Assembly (NCBI GenBank): GCA_000996245.1
Contig: LBYP01000019.1
Span: forward strand, 1-35,103
Reading direction: 5' to 3'
DNA length: 35,103 nucleotides
Source: Parcubacteria group bacterium GW2011_GWA2_40_23
GTDB lineage: Bacteria > Patescibacteriota > Patescibacteriia > UBA11705 > JABHMO01
The number at the start of each line of letters is the position of its first letter. Position 1 is the first letter of the stretch. Below the pieces are notes generated by a model, which made no database searches, was not told the DNA's origin, and saw only the letters and a program-made list of their open reading frames with translations. Positions 8,195-17,160 of this stretch are shown one piece after another. The position numbers and the translations under genes are program-made.

Positions 8195-8440
8195 GCTGGT
8201 TTCCCAGCGCACGGCATGTAGCCGACTTTCGCATATAAGAGACTTATAATTGGTGCTTTTGTCAATTTAATTATTAATGAAGTAGCGTCTTATGGAGCGT
8301 TTCTTCCCGATTTTATAACTAATTTTCTAGTTATGCCTCTGACCTTCAGAGGGAACATCGGGGCGCCACATAAGTTGTTATTGCATACTTCTAAATTAAA
8401 TGTAGCACAGGTTTAATAACGGATCAAATTTTGATGCAAT
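8195..8440 (+). ncRNA. Candidate structured RNA with a three-way junction
   Basis: There is no gene in 8191-8545. The sequence holds hairpins GCTGG-TTTC-CCAGC (8195-8208), CGGC-ATGTA-GCCG (8212-8224) and TATAAG-AGA-CTTATA (8234-8248). A nested junction follows: CTTATG (8289-8294) with CATAAG (8369-8374), GCG with CGC, CCCGAT (8306-8311) with ATCGGG (8357-8362). These enclose two perfect 7-bp hairpins, ATAACTA/TAGTTAT (8315-8334) and CCTCTGA/TCAGAGG (8336-8352). ATTGCAT (8380-8386) can pair with ATGCAAT (8434-8440). I recognise no known RNA family. It could be a 3' UTR of DUF3800, an hsdM leader or an independent RNA; a TATAAT at 8245-8250 has only a poor -35. Confidence 0.55.
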
Positions 8441-8483
8441 CGTTAATTGTTTCATAAATCCGCTTGAGGAATTCTTTTTCTGA

Positions 8484-8512
8484 TTGATTTTTTAGCGTGA
8501 ATGTGGTAAAAT
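8484..8512 (+). promoter_or_regulatory. Promoter of the R-M operon (hsdM)
   Basis: TTGATT (8484-8489), a 17-nt spacer and TAAAAT (8507-8512). The leader before the ATG at 8546 would be about 27 nt and has no Shine-Dalgarno sequence. Confidence 0.6.
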
Positions 8513-8545
8513 TACACTAGTTTAATTTCCATTTGTAATATTAAT

Positions 8546-10123
8546 ATGACCGACGAACAAAAAAAGATATTAGAACGACAATTATGGGGAGTGGCGAATA
8601 CTCTTCGGGGTAAAATGAATGCCGATGAATATAAAAATTATATTCTCGGTTTTATTTTTTATAAGTACCTTTCCGAAAAATTGGAACGTTATGCCAATGA
8701 AAAACTTTTAGTTCAAGAAAAGATTGCTTTTGCTAATATAAAAGAAAATACAAAGGATGGAAAAGCAATCTTGGAAGAAGTTAAAAAAGCCTGTGTTGGT
8801 CATCTGGGATTTTTCTTAAAACCAACAGAATTATTTTCTTATATTGTGAATAAGGGAAAAGGTGACATTAAAGATCAAAATAAATTTATTCTTGAAGATC
8901 TTAAGAATATTCTTAATAATATTGAGAAGACCTCGGCGGGAACTGAGAGCGAAGATGATTTTAAAGATCTTTTTTATGATGTTGACCTCACTTCATCTAA
9001 ACTAGGCTCTCGTGAAAACGATAAGAACGAGGTCGTTGTAGAAGTTCTTTCACTCTTAAGTGGTATAGACTTTAAACTTGAAGATGCGAAGAGTGATTTG
9101 CTCGGTGATGCTTATGAATATTTAATTGGCGAATTTGCTGCTGGTGCTGGCAAAAAGGGTGGAGAATTTTACACCCCAGCGCAAGTATCAAGATTGTTAG
9201 CGCAAATTGTGACGCAGGATAAAAAGCGTGTGAAATCAGTTTATGATCCAACTTGCGGTTCTGGTTCACTTCTTCTTAGAATTGGAGACTACACGGAAGT
9301 TATAAATTATTTCGGCCAAGAACTTAATCCAACTACGTACAATCTGGCGCGCATGAACATGATTTTGCATGGTGTACATTTTGATCATTTTAAAATACTT
9401 CAAGGTGATACCTTAAAAGAAGATATGCACGTTGATTTAAAAGCAGAAGCCATCGTTGCGAATCCTCCGTTTTCTGCTCAATGGAAAGGTGATTCAGATC
9501 TTGTTTTGGCACACGATGATCGTTTCTCTCAATATGGTAGATTGGCGCCCAAAAGCGCAGCTGATTATGCTTTTGTGACGCACATGATTTATCATTTGGC
9601 TGATAATGGAACAATGGCGGTTGTGTTGCCTCATGGAGCATTGTTTAGATCTGGTGCTGAAGGACAAATTAGAAAATATATTATCGAAAAACAAAATTAT
9701 CTTGATGCGGTCATCGGTTTACCAGCAAATCTTTTTTACGGAACTTCTATACCTGCAACTGTGCTTGTATTTAAAAAGTGCAGAAAATTCGATGAAGACA
9801 TATTTTTTATTGATGCGTCAAAGGGTTTTGAAAAAGTTGGGAATCAAAATAGATTGACGGATGAAAATATTGCGAAGATCTTTGAAACTTATAAAGAGCG
9901 GAAAGAAATCGAGAAATATTCTCATTGCGCGGACTTGGATGAGATCAAAGAAAATGAATACAACCTTAATATCCCACGTTATGTCGATACCTTTGAGGAC
10001 GAAGAATTGGTTGATATTGATACGGTAGCCAAAGAGTTAAAAAAGCTAAACGCAGAAGAAATTGATTTGCAGAAAAACATTGCTAAGTTTTGTGATGAAT
10101 TAAAGATTGATAAACCGTTTTAA
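8546..10123 (+). CDS. hsdM: Type I restriction-modification DNA methyltransferase (M subunit)
   Basis: The 525-residue protein carries the HsdM N-terminal helical domain (LERQLWGVANTLRGKM, YILGFIFYKYLSEKLE). The N6-adenine methyltransferase domain follows, with motif I VYDPTCGSGSLLLRIG (about 231-246) and motif IV AIVANPPFSAQW (about 303-314). The GEFYTP block before motif I is also typical. It methylates adenine within the site chosen by HsdS, and forms M2S or R2M2S complexes. Length and motifs are complete, so it should be active. Since hsdR is broken, it may now be a modification-only enzyme. Confidence 0.95.
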   Translation: MTDEQKKILERQLWGVANTLRGKMNADEYKNYILGFIFYKYLSEKLERYANEKLLVQEKIAFANIKENTKDGKAILEEVKKACVGHLGFFLKPTELFSYIVNKGKGDIKDQNKFILEDLKNILNNIEKTSAGTESEDDFKDLFYDVDLTSSKLGSRENDKNEVVVEVLSLLSGIDFKLEDAKSDLLGDAYEYLIGEFAAGAGKKGGEFYTPAQVSRLLAQIVTQDKKRVKSVYDPTCGSGSLLLRIGDYTEVINYFGQELNPTTYNLARMNMILHGVHFDHFKILQGDTLKEDMHVDLKAEAIVANPPFSAQWKGDSDLVLAHDDRFSQYGRLAPKSAADYAFVTHMIYHLADNGTMAVVLPHGALFRSGAEGQIRKYIIEKQNYLDAVIGLPANLFYGTSIPATVLVFKKCRKFDEDIFFIDASKGFEKVGNQNRLTDENIAKIFETYKERKEIEKYSHCADLDEIKENEYNLNIPRYVDTFEDEELVDIDTVAKELKKLNAEEIDLQKNIAKFCDELKIDKPF

Positions 10124-10124
10124 T

Positions 10125-10625
10125 ATGGATGACAAACAGATAAATTACGCTTTCATAGATCGTCAAAACCTTAATTTGGGAATTAAGAGCCTTGGTTGGA
10201 ATTTGGATTATAAAAGGTTTAGAATATATCTTCATGATAAATATAACGTAGCTGTGGCTTATTTGTTTATTGGATATATGCCAGAAAATCAGGATTTGTA
10301 TTCGGCGCTTCAGGCGTATGGTTATGTTTTGATATTTAAACCAACTTTGCCCGATCAAAATGGTGCTGTAAAGGGAAATGTTGATGCGGATTTGGTTTTG
10401 CAGGTTATGTTGGATTACGAAAAATATAATAAAGCAATAATCGTTACAAGTGATGGTGATTTTTATTCGTTGGTTAAATATTTATATAAGCAGAACAAAT
10501 TGGGCTTTGTGATGAGTCCGTATGTCAAAACCTGTTCGGTTCTGCTCAAAAAGACAGCAAAGGAAAAGATTATTTTTATGGATAATTTAAAATTGAAATT
10601 AGAATATAAACAAAAATACCGCTAA
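10125..10625 (+). CDS. NYN-domain (LabA/DUF88-type) putative ribonuclease
   Basis: The 166-residue protein starts at ATG 10125, one base after the hsdM stop. An upstream TTG at 10107 overlaps hsdM and is less likely. YAFIDRQNLNLGI near the N-terminus, KGNVDADLVLQVMLD in the middle and IIVTSDGDFYSLV give the acidic residues of the PIN-like NYN fold. NYN proteins are often metal-dependent RNases. Its tight link to hsdM and the terminator right after it suggest that it is carried as a cargo gene of the R-M operon. Its function there is unknown. Confidence 0.8.
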   Translation: MDDKQINYAFIDRQNLNLGIKSLGWNLDYKRFRIYLHDKYNVAVAYLFIGYMPENQDLYSALQAYGYVLIFKPTLPDQNGAVKGNVDADLVLQVMLDYEKYNKAIIVTSDGDFYSLVKYLYKQNKLGFVMSPYVKTCSVLLKKTAKEKIIFMDNLKLKLEYKQKYR

Positions 10626-10651
10626 GGGACAAAACCCGTAGAGGTATTTTT
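10612..10651. terminator. Terminator overlapping the end of the NYN gene
   Basis: AAAAATACC (10612-10620) pairs with GGTATTTTT (10643-10651), with an inner GGG/CCC pairing around ACAAAA. The symmetrical A and T runs would work in both directions. It separates hsdM-NYN from hsdS, so hsdS probably has its own promoter. Confidence 0.7.
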
Positions 10652-10755
10652 AATATGTATTCTATATAAAGAATAGCATATATATACAATTTGTCAACTT
10701 ATCCACAGTAAACATTTCATTTAAATTTAGAGAAAAAAGAAAATTATTGCGAAAT

Positions 10756-12012
10756 ATGTCCCAAAATAAGGTAAAATTTAAAACTAAAAATATCCCGAGA
10801 TTACGTTTTTCGGAGTTTGTTGGTGCTTGGGAAGAAAAAAGGCTAGGCGAACTTAGTCGTATTTATGATGGTACTCACCAAACTCCCAATTATGTTAAAG
10901 AAGGTATCCCTTTTTATAGCGTTGAACATGTTACAGCAAATGATTTTTCTACTACAAAACATGTGTCCAACGAAGTTTTTGAAAAAGAGAATAAAAAGGT
11001 CAGGCTTGAAAGAAATGATATTTTAATGACACGTATTGGCGATATCGGTACGGCACGACTTATCGATTGGGATGTCCAGGCTTCGTATTACGTTAGTCTG
11101 GCGTTGATAAAACATTCTGAAAAGATAAATTCACATTTTTTGTCACAATACATAAATTCTGTTGGGTTTCAAAAAGAATTGTGGAAACGAACGATTCATG
11201 TTGCTTTTCCCAAAAAAATAAATCTTGGTGAGATAAGTGAGTGCAAACTTTCAGTTTCATCCCTCCCCGAGCAACAAAAAATTTCCACCTTCCTAGGAGC
11301 CGTTGATGACTGGATTGGAAATTTGCGTTTGCAAAAGAAAAATTTGGAAGTTTATAAAAAGGGCATGATGCAGAAGATTTTTTTGCAGGAGGTGCGGTTT
11401 AAGGATGATAAGGGAAAAGAGTTTGCGAAATGGGAGGAGAAGAAGTTGGGAGCGGTTGGAAAAATATATAATGGTCTTTCAGGAAAAACAGGGGAGGATT
11501 TTGGACAAGGAGATCCCTATATTGCATATAAGCAAATTTTTGATAGTAGCAAGATTGATGTTAGTAAATTCGCATTGGTAGAAATTAAAAAAGATGAAAA
11601 ACAAAACCGTGCACAATTTGGAGATATTTTTTTTACGACTTCATCAGAAACCCCGCATGAAGTTGGATTTGCATCTGTTTTACTTAATAAAGACGTAGAT
11701 CCTTATCTAAACAGTTTTTCTTTTGGGCTTCGGGCAAATTCTCTTAAAGAATTGGATCCTTATTTTGCAAGGTTCCTATTTAGAAGTTCTATCTACCGGA
11801 AACAAGTTATAAAATTAGCTCAAGGAAGTACGCGTTATAATATTTCCAAGGTTGAATTTTCAAAAATAAAACTTTTGTTCCCTTTTTTTCCCGAACAGCA
11901 GAAAATTGCAGAGTTTTTGACCTCACTCAATAGTTTAATAGAATCAAAACAACAACAAATCACTCAAGCCGAAACTTGGAAGAAGGGTTTGATGCAGGGG
12001 TTATTTGTATAG
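10756..12012 (+). CDS. hsdS: Type I restriction-modification specificity subunit
   Basis: The 418-residue protein has the two-fold HsdS plan. Target-recognition domain 1 starts with RLRFSEFVGAWEEKRLGEL. A first conserved spacer contains LPEQQKISTFLGAVDDWI and KKGMMQKIF. Domain 2 starts near WEEKKLGAVGKIYNGLSG. The final spacer contains FPEQQKIAEFLTSLNSLI and KKGLMQGLF. The two domains read the two halves of a split DNA target. ATG 10756 was chosen over the TTG at 10747. The reading frame is intact. The target site cannot be predicted by eye. Confidence 0.93.
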   Translation: MSQNKVKFKTKNIPRLRFSEFVGAWEEKRLGELSRIYDGTHQTPNYVKEGIPFYSVEHVTANDFSTTKHVSNEVFEKENKKVRLERNDILMTRIGDIGTARLIDWDVQASYYVSLALIKHSEKINSHFLSQYINSVGFQKELWKRTIHVAFPKKINLGEISECKLSVSSLPEQQKISTFLGAVDDWIGNLRLQKKNLEVYKKGMMQKIFLQEVRFKDDKGKEFAKWEEKKLGAVGKIYNGLSGKTGEDFGQGDPYIAYKQIFDSSKIDVSKFALVEIKKDEKQNRAQFGDIFFTTSSETPHEVGFASVLLNKDVDPYLNSFSFGLRANSLKELDPYFARFLFRSSIYRKQVIKLAQGSTRYNISKVEFSKIKLLFPFFPEQQKIAEFLTSLNSLIESKQQQITQAETWKKGLMQGLFV

Positions 12013-12300
12013 TGGTTTTTTGAAAAGCTAAATTTGTTATTGCAGAAAAGGGGATTCTGTGTTAAAATTGAATCACTAACTTTTAAGAGGCAAACATTAC
12101 TTTTGTAATGGGTGGTTACAACAGCTTGCAATAGCCATTCGATTTAGATGAGTTGGTTGAATTGTTTCTGCAAACTTGCAATAATTTAGCGAGTTCGTGA
12201 ACTAGTCTAGCGAAAGCTACGACCAAGAAGACAATTAGCATATAATAGGCACTTAATTTAATCATTAAGATTTGATTTAACACTGTCTTTATTATATATA
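12013..12300 (+). other. Noncoding stretch between hsdS and the RT RNA
   Basis: No credible gene is present. It holds a perfect CATTAC-TTTT-GTAATG hairpin (12095-12110), a direct repeat CTTGCAATA (12125-12133 and 12175-12183, 50 nt apart), and a GNRA-capped hairpin TAGC-GAAA-GCTA (12108 + 100, i.e. 12208-12219) preceded by AGTT-CGTG-AACT (12192-12203). The CTTGCAA element recurs in the RT RNA, where it closes a stem, so this stretch may belong to a longer RNA or be an older copy of part of it. Confidence 0.4.
12272..12300 (+). promoter_or_regulatory. Promoter of the RT-associated RNA
   Basis: TTGATT (12272-12277), a 17-nt spacer and TATATA (12295-12300). The predicted start, near 12307, falls at the 5' edge of the structured RNA and about 118 nt before the RT start codon. 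Confidence 0.6.
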
Positions 12301-12306
12301 CGTCAC

Positions 12307-12424
12307 GGTAAGACCCTAGTCCATTTGGACAGGACACGACTGCAAGCGAACCGAAAGGTTTTAGAACCTCTCCTCAGATCGAGCTATGTCTACGGCTTGC
12401 AAGGAGGGGTTTTTGCGTTTTTTT
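12307..12424 (+). ncRNA. Candidate RT-associated structured RNA
   Basis: The region folds compactly. CCT-a-GTCC pairs with GGAC-AGG around ATTT (12315-12333). TGCAAGC (12341-12347) pairs with GCTTGCA (12395-12401). Between them AACC-GAAA-GGTT (12349-12360) is a GNRA-capped hairpin. AACCTCTCC (12365-12373) pairs with GGAGGGGTT (12403-12411). The last two long pairings interleave, giving a pseudoknot or two alternative folds. TTTTTGCGTTTTTTT follows, so the second stem is also a terminator. The RT ATG at 12425 comes directly after. Some defence RTs (DRT2, DRT9) use an upstream RNA as template; a similar role here is an inference. Confidence 0.6.
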
Positions 12425-13744
12425 ATGAGCTTTATTCAATGGAAGGAACAACTAAAAGAAGAGAAAAAAGTAAAGAAATATCAACATTTAGATAGGTCTA
12501 TAAATTTAGATTTGAAAAATGATTTTCAAGAAGTTGTTGATGCAATAAAAAATATAACTAATCATTCATTTCTCCCGTTTATTAAAAGAATTAGCAGAAA
12601 AACAAGATTTAAACACAGAACAAATAAGCTTCCAGTTCGAACTTTGAAATTAAGACCCATTATGTATGCATCACATTTAGATTCTCATGTGTACAGTTAT
12701 TTTAATTATTGTTTATCACTGGAATATGAAAAGAAGCTAAAAGAATGTGAGTTGTCTAATGTCGTCTTAGCTTATCGTTCGATAAAAATACCTGAAAGTA
12801 GTGAGGGGAAGTGTAATATACATTTTGCGTCAGAAGTATTTAATTACATCTCCAATAGGGGGATGTGTGTCGTAATTACTCAAGATATTAAGGGATTTTT
12901 TGATGAAATTTCTCATAAATTTTTGTTTCAAGGTATAAAGGAACTATACGAAGGGGGTTGGATTGATTCTAGTCTTGTCAAGGTCCTTCATTCATTAACC
13001 GCATTCAAGTATATAAATTATGATGATTTCAGAAAGAACCATTTGAAACAATTGATAGAATCTAAAAAAGAAATTCCAATTTATAAATTAATTAAACAAT
13101 ATGTACATAAAAACAAATCTTCAAAAGGAATCCCTCAGGGAAGTCCTCTAAGTGGTTTATTGGCAAATATATACATGTTAAGTTTTGATATGGAGATTAG
13201 AAGGGAATTTCCTGCTGTCTTTTATCGAAGGTATAGCGACGACCTAATATTTATATGTGATGAAGAACTTAAGGATAACTTACTGGCTTCCATAGAAGAG
13301 AAAATATCACACAGGGATTTATCAATCCAACCAACAAAAACATTTATAGCAAAATTTGGATATGCTAATAGTATGCTAAAATGTGTTCAAGTGTCAGATG
13401 GTAATGGTGTGAAAAATAATCGGGATTATATCGACTTTTTAGGGTTTGAATATAATGGTCAGACTACACATTTCCGAAAAAACACGTACCAAAAGTTACT
13501 TAAAAAATCAGTAATTAACAGAATAAGTCGAAAGAAGAATTCAACAAAGTTAATCAAAAGGATAAAACCGAAAAAAGATACGTTAAAACATCGAAATCGT
13601 TCAAATTACTTAATGAAAGCCATTGAAGTCACGAAAAGTGATGGCATGAGAATACAGTTAAATAAATTCAATAGAAAAGTAAAAGAAAAATTTAAAAAGT
13701 CTTTATGCCACATCAATCCGAACAACAACTTGAAAAAACTCTAA
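12425..13744 (+). CDS. Reverse transcriptase, unknown-group/DRT-like
   Basis: The 439-residue protein has the full RT core. LRPIMYASHLDSHVYSYF resembles the first motifs of unknown-group RTs. ITQDIKGFFDEISH is motif A, KGIPQGSPLSGLLANIYM motif B, and FYRRYSDDLIFIC the catalytic YSDD. DFLGFEYNG follows as the last conserved block. The C-terminal ~100 residues are very basic and may bind RNA. QGSPLS argues against a diversity-generating retroelement, and there is no maturase or endonuclease domain. ATG 12425 is preferred because the upstream ATG at 12386 lies inside the RNA structure. Its end overlaps hsdR by 40 nt, so it is fixed in the operon. A phage-defence role is likely but unproven. Confidence 0.85.
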   Translation: MSFIQWKEQLKEEKKVKKYQHLDRSINLDLKNDFQEVVDAIKNITNHSFLPFIKRISRKTRFKHRTNKLPVRTLKLRPIMYASHLDSHVYSYFNYCLSLEYEKKLKECELSNVVLAYRSIKIPESSEGKCNIHFASEVFNYISNRGMCVVITQDIKGFFDEISHKFLFQGIKELYEGGWIDSSLVKVLHSLTAFKYINYDDFRKNHLKQLIESKKEIPIYKLIKQYVHKNKSSKGIPQGSPLSGLLANIYMLSFDMEIRREFPAVFYRRYSDDLIFICDEELKDNLLASIEEKISHRDLSIQPTKTFIAKFGYANSMLKCVQVSDGNGVKNNRDYIDFLGFEYNGQTTHFRKNTYQKLLKKSVINRISRKKNSTKLIKRIKPKKDTLKHRNRSNYLMKAIEVTKSDGMRIQLNKFNRKVKEKFKKSLCHINPNNNLKKL

Positions 13745-16381
13745 TAGAACAGTTAAATCGATTGGGATTTGCTTCAGTTATCTTAGAAAACCCTGATACG
13801 CTTGTTTTTAATTTGCGTAAACAATTAGAGAAATTTAATAATAGAAAATTTTCTGATACAGAATTCTCTCAAATCTTTAATCATCTCAATAAAGGCGAAC
13901 GTTTTTATAAGGCAAAAACATTGAGAGATCATTTTGCCATCTCTAATGACGATGACACTGTCTCATTTATTCAGTTTTTTAACATGGATCAATGGTGCAA
14001 AAACGAATATCAGGTTACACATCAGATCACCCAAGCCGGTCGTTACGAGAATCGTTATGATGTGACTTTGCTCATTAATGGTTTGCCACTAGTACATATA
14101 GAACTAAAACGTCGCGGAGTGGAAATGAAGGAAGCTTTTAATCAGATCCAACGTTATCATAAGCATTCATTCACCGGAACATTGTTTGAATACGTCCAAA
14201 TTTTTGTTATTTCTAATGGCGTTAATACTAAATATTTTTCCAATAATCCCAAACAATCATTCGAGCAAACTTTTTATTGGACAGATGAGCAAAATAATAA
14301 AATCACACAACTCGATAAATTTGCCGATGCCTTTTTGGGGAAGTGTACAGTCTCAGAAATGATTGCCGAACATATTGTATTAGCTGAATCTTTGCAAATA
14401 CCAATGACATTGCGCCCCTATCAATATTATGCAGTAAAAGCGATCGAAAAGCGTGTGCGTGAATCCAATAAAAACGGTTATATTTGGCATACTACTGGCT
14501 CAGGCAAGACCTTAACTTCATATAAGGCTAGTCAAATACTTTCACGAATGCCGGAAGTTAAAAAAGTATTGTTTGTTGTTGACAGAAAGGATCTGGATAT
14601 CCAGACAACTAAAGAATTCAATTCATTTTCCGACGGATCAGTCGATGGGACTGATAATACTCGTAATTTAGTTAAACAATTAAAAGATAAAAATCGTAAA
14701 ATTTGGGCAAACACATGCTCGCATTAAATCATTTTTTAAGAAAGCTCAACTTTTCGGATTCACGGGAACACCTATCTTTGCTGATAATAATGTTGGAGGA
14801 GTAACAACAGCCGATGTATTTGGAGAATGTTTGCATAAATATATCATTACTCATGCCATATCTGACGATAATGTCCTAGGTTTTGCTGTTGAATACGTCG
14901 GTAAGTACAAACAAAAGGATTCTAATACTTTGGATGCGGATATATTTGCTGAAACTCTTGTCGAAGGGATAGACACGAAAGAAGTTCTTGAAAGTGCTGA
15001 TCGGCTCAATAAAATTACAGATTATGTCTTGGCTGATTGGAAGAGAAAAACAAAGAATGGCAAATTTAACGCTCTTTTTGCAGTTTCAAGCATTGAAGTT
15101 TTGAAAAAGTATTACACCCTATTCAAAAATAAAAAAGCGGAAAATTTTAAAATCGCCACTATTTTTACCTATCAAGCTAACGAGGATGATAGTTCTGATA
15201 TGCTTGATGTTGATGTCTTTGCTGGAGAAGGAACAGCAGGGAACAAACATTCTCGAGATTTCTTGGAAGAATGTATTAAGGATTATAACAAAACATATTC
15301 AACAAATTTTTCAACTGACCGATTTTACGACTATTATCGTGATTTGCAAAAACGAATAAAAAGCAAAGAAATCGATCTAACTTTGGTGGTGAACATGTTT
15401 TTGACCGGTTTTGATAGTCCTAGACTAAATACTTTGTATGTTGATAAGAATTTACGTTATCACGGACTGATTCAGGCGTATTCAAGAACTAATCGTTTGT
15501 TAGATTCAGATAAACCGCATGGGAACATTGTTTCATTCAGAAATTTAAAGTTAGCCACTGATAAAGCTTTAGCGTTGTTCGGAGATGAAAATGCTAAAGA
15601 AATTGTGTTTAAGAAACCTTACGAAGAACAAAAGAAGGACTTTGAAAATAAGCTAAAAGAATTGCGAGATAAAGTCCCAACCGTTGCTTCCGTCGATACG
15701 TTACAAGGTGAAGAAGAAAAAGCGATCTTTGTAAAGTCATTTCGTGATTTGTTACGCATTAAGTCATCTCTGGAAACATTCGCTGAATTTTCTTTTCAAA
15801 ATTTAGGTATCTCGGAGCAAGAATTTTATGATTATCAAAGCAAGTATTTGGATATTCATGAAGAACGAAAAGATAATGAGAGTGGTACAGAATCAATTCT
15901 TGATCAAATCGATTTTGAGATTGAATTGACTGTGCGCGATATTATAAATTTTGATTACATTATTCAGCTTATTGCTGGGTTGAAGAATATCAGTTCAAAG
16001 ACTGTTCGCGAAAAGAAGACAGAAGAAATTTTACGTTTATTTGACCGTGACGTTAAGCTGCGCAAGAAAAAAGAGCTAATTAAGAAATTTATTGAAGAAA
16101 ATCTGCCGAGAATTAATAAATCTGATGATGTTGAAAAAGCATTTGGTAAATTTTGGTCGGGTGAACGATCTAATGTTCTAAAAAATATAGCTAAATCAGA
16201 AAAGATTCCACTCGAAAAATTTGATCAGTTGATTGGAGATTATTTATACACGCAGAGACTGCCAAGTGGACAGGAAATTGTGGAATTACTTCCAGAGATA
16301 CCGCGAATTCTTGAACGACAGGGAATTATTGATCGAATTAAAAATGCAATTGAAAATGTGGTTGATTTATTTGAATGGTAA
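13705..16381 (+). pseudogene. hsdR: Type I restriction endonuclease R subunit, internal deletion and frameshift
   Basis: Frame 1 (13705-14727) encodes a normal HsdR start (MPHQSEQQLEKTLIEQL), the nuclease domain with D...IELK (RYDVTLLINGLPLVHIELKR) and Walker A HTTGSGKT. After LKDKNRKI it runs into a stop at 14725. Frame 2 resumes from about 14702 with FGQTHARIKSFFKKAQLFG, FTGTP, TGFDSP and QAYSRTNR, and continues to 16381. In intact relatives about 50 residues lie between these points, including the Walker B DECH motif. They are missing, and the frame is shifted. DNA translocation and cleavage should be lost. An assembly error in a single read path remains possible. Confidence 0.88.
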
Positions 16382-16399
16382 CGCAAATAATAAATATAT

Positions 16400-17152
16400 A
16401 TGTCGCAATACTACAAAGCTGTTCGCACTAAAAACCTTTTCGACCCCAAATCAAAAGATGCTTTTAAATTATCCCGTTCCAAAATAGATTTATTTCTAAA
16501 TTGCCCTCGCTGTTTTTATTTAGATAGAAAACTCGGCGTCGGCCGACCACCGGGCTTTCCCTTCAACCTAAACTCCGCTGTCGATAAACTCCTCAAAACC
16601 GAATTCGACATCCACCGCGCCAACAAAACCGCACACCCACTTATGAAAGCCTACAAAATTAACGCAGTACCATTTCAAGATCAAAGAATGGACGAGTGGC
16701 GTGATTCTTTACGTCGAGGCATTAGATTTTTACATAAGAAAACTAATTTTTTAGTTACCGGTGGCGTGGATGATGTTTGGGTTAATTCAAAAAAGGAACT
16801 GATCATCGTCGACTACAAAGCTACCAGTAAATCAGCAGAAGTTAATTTGGATGCTGAGTGGCAGATTGGTTATAAACGTCAAATGGAAATTTATCAGTGG
16901 CTCTTCCGTCAAAATGGATTTAAGGTTTCTAAAATCGGTTATTTTGTTTATTGTAATGGCAATTCCGATAAAGAAGCTTTTGATGCTAAACTTGAGTTTG
17001 ATATTAAAGTCATTCCTTATAAAGGTGATGATTCCTGGGTCGAAAATGCCATAATTAAAGCTCATAAATGCTTAAAAGGTAATAATCTACCTAAGGCGGG
17101 AAATGACTGCGATTATTGTAATTATGTGACGGCGGTGAACTTTAAATTATAA
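16400..17152 (+). CDS. PD-(D/E)XK nuclease of the RecB/Cas4-like kind
   Basis: The 250-residue protein has the RecB-type nuclease residues: GGVDDVW, LIIVDYKAT and QIGYKRQMEIYQWLF. Cysteines NCPRC near residue 34 and CDYCNY near the C-terminus could hold a metal or an Fe-S cluster as in Cas4. I associate this LSRSKIDLFLNCPRCFYLD type with CPR genomes, where it is widespread. That suggests a housekeeping or DNA-uptake/repair role rather than a tie to the R-M locus. It begins 18 nt after hsdR without a ribosome-binding site. Confidence 0.8.
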   Translation: MSQYYKAVRTKNLFDPKSKDAFKLSRSKIDLFLNCPRCFYLDRKLGVGRPPGFPFNLNSAVDKLLKTEFDIHRANKTAHPLMKAYKINAVPFQDQRMDEWRDSLRRGIRFLHKKTNFLVTGGVDDVWVNSKKELIIVDYKATSKSAEVNLDAEWQIGYKRQMEIYQWLFRQNGFKVSKIGYFVYCNGNSDKEAFDAKLEFDIKVIPYKGDDSWVENAIIKAHKCLKGNNLPKAGNDCDYCNYVTAVNFKL

Positions 17153-17160
17153 ATTTTTTT

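Noticed and set aside
10699-10707. TTATCCACA, a perfect DnaA box
   Set aside because: It is single, with no cluster of boxes or dnaA/dnaN gene nearby, so it does not support an origin.
12386-12424. Upstream in-frame start of the RT
   Set aside because: It lies within the paired part of the predicted RNA and would encode a Cys/Phe-rich tail; the ATG at 12425 follows the U tract directly.
12425-13744. RT as part of a diversity-generating retroelement or group II intron
   Set aside because: Motif B is QGSPLS rather than the DGR type (I/V/L)GxxxSQ, no template/variable repeat pair or Avd gene was seen, and there is no maturase/endonuclease domain or domain V-like RNA.
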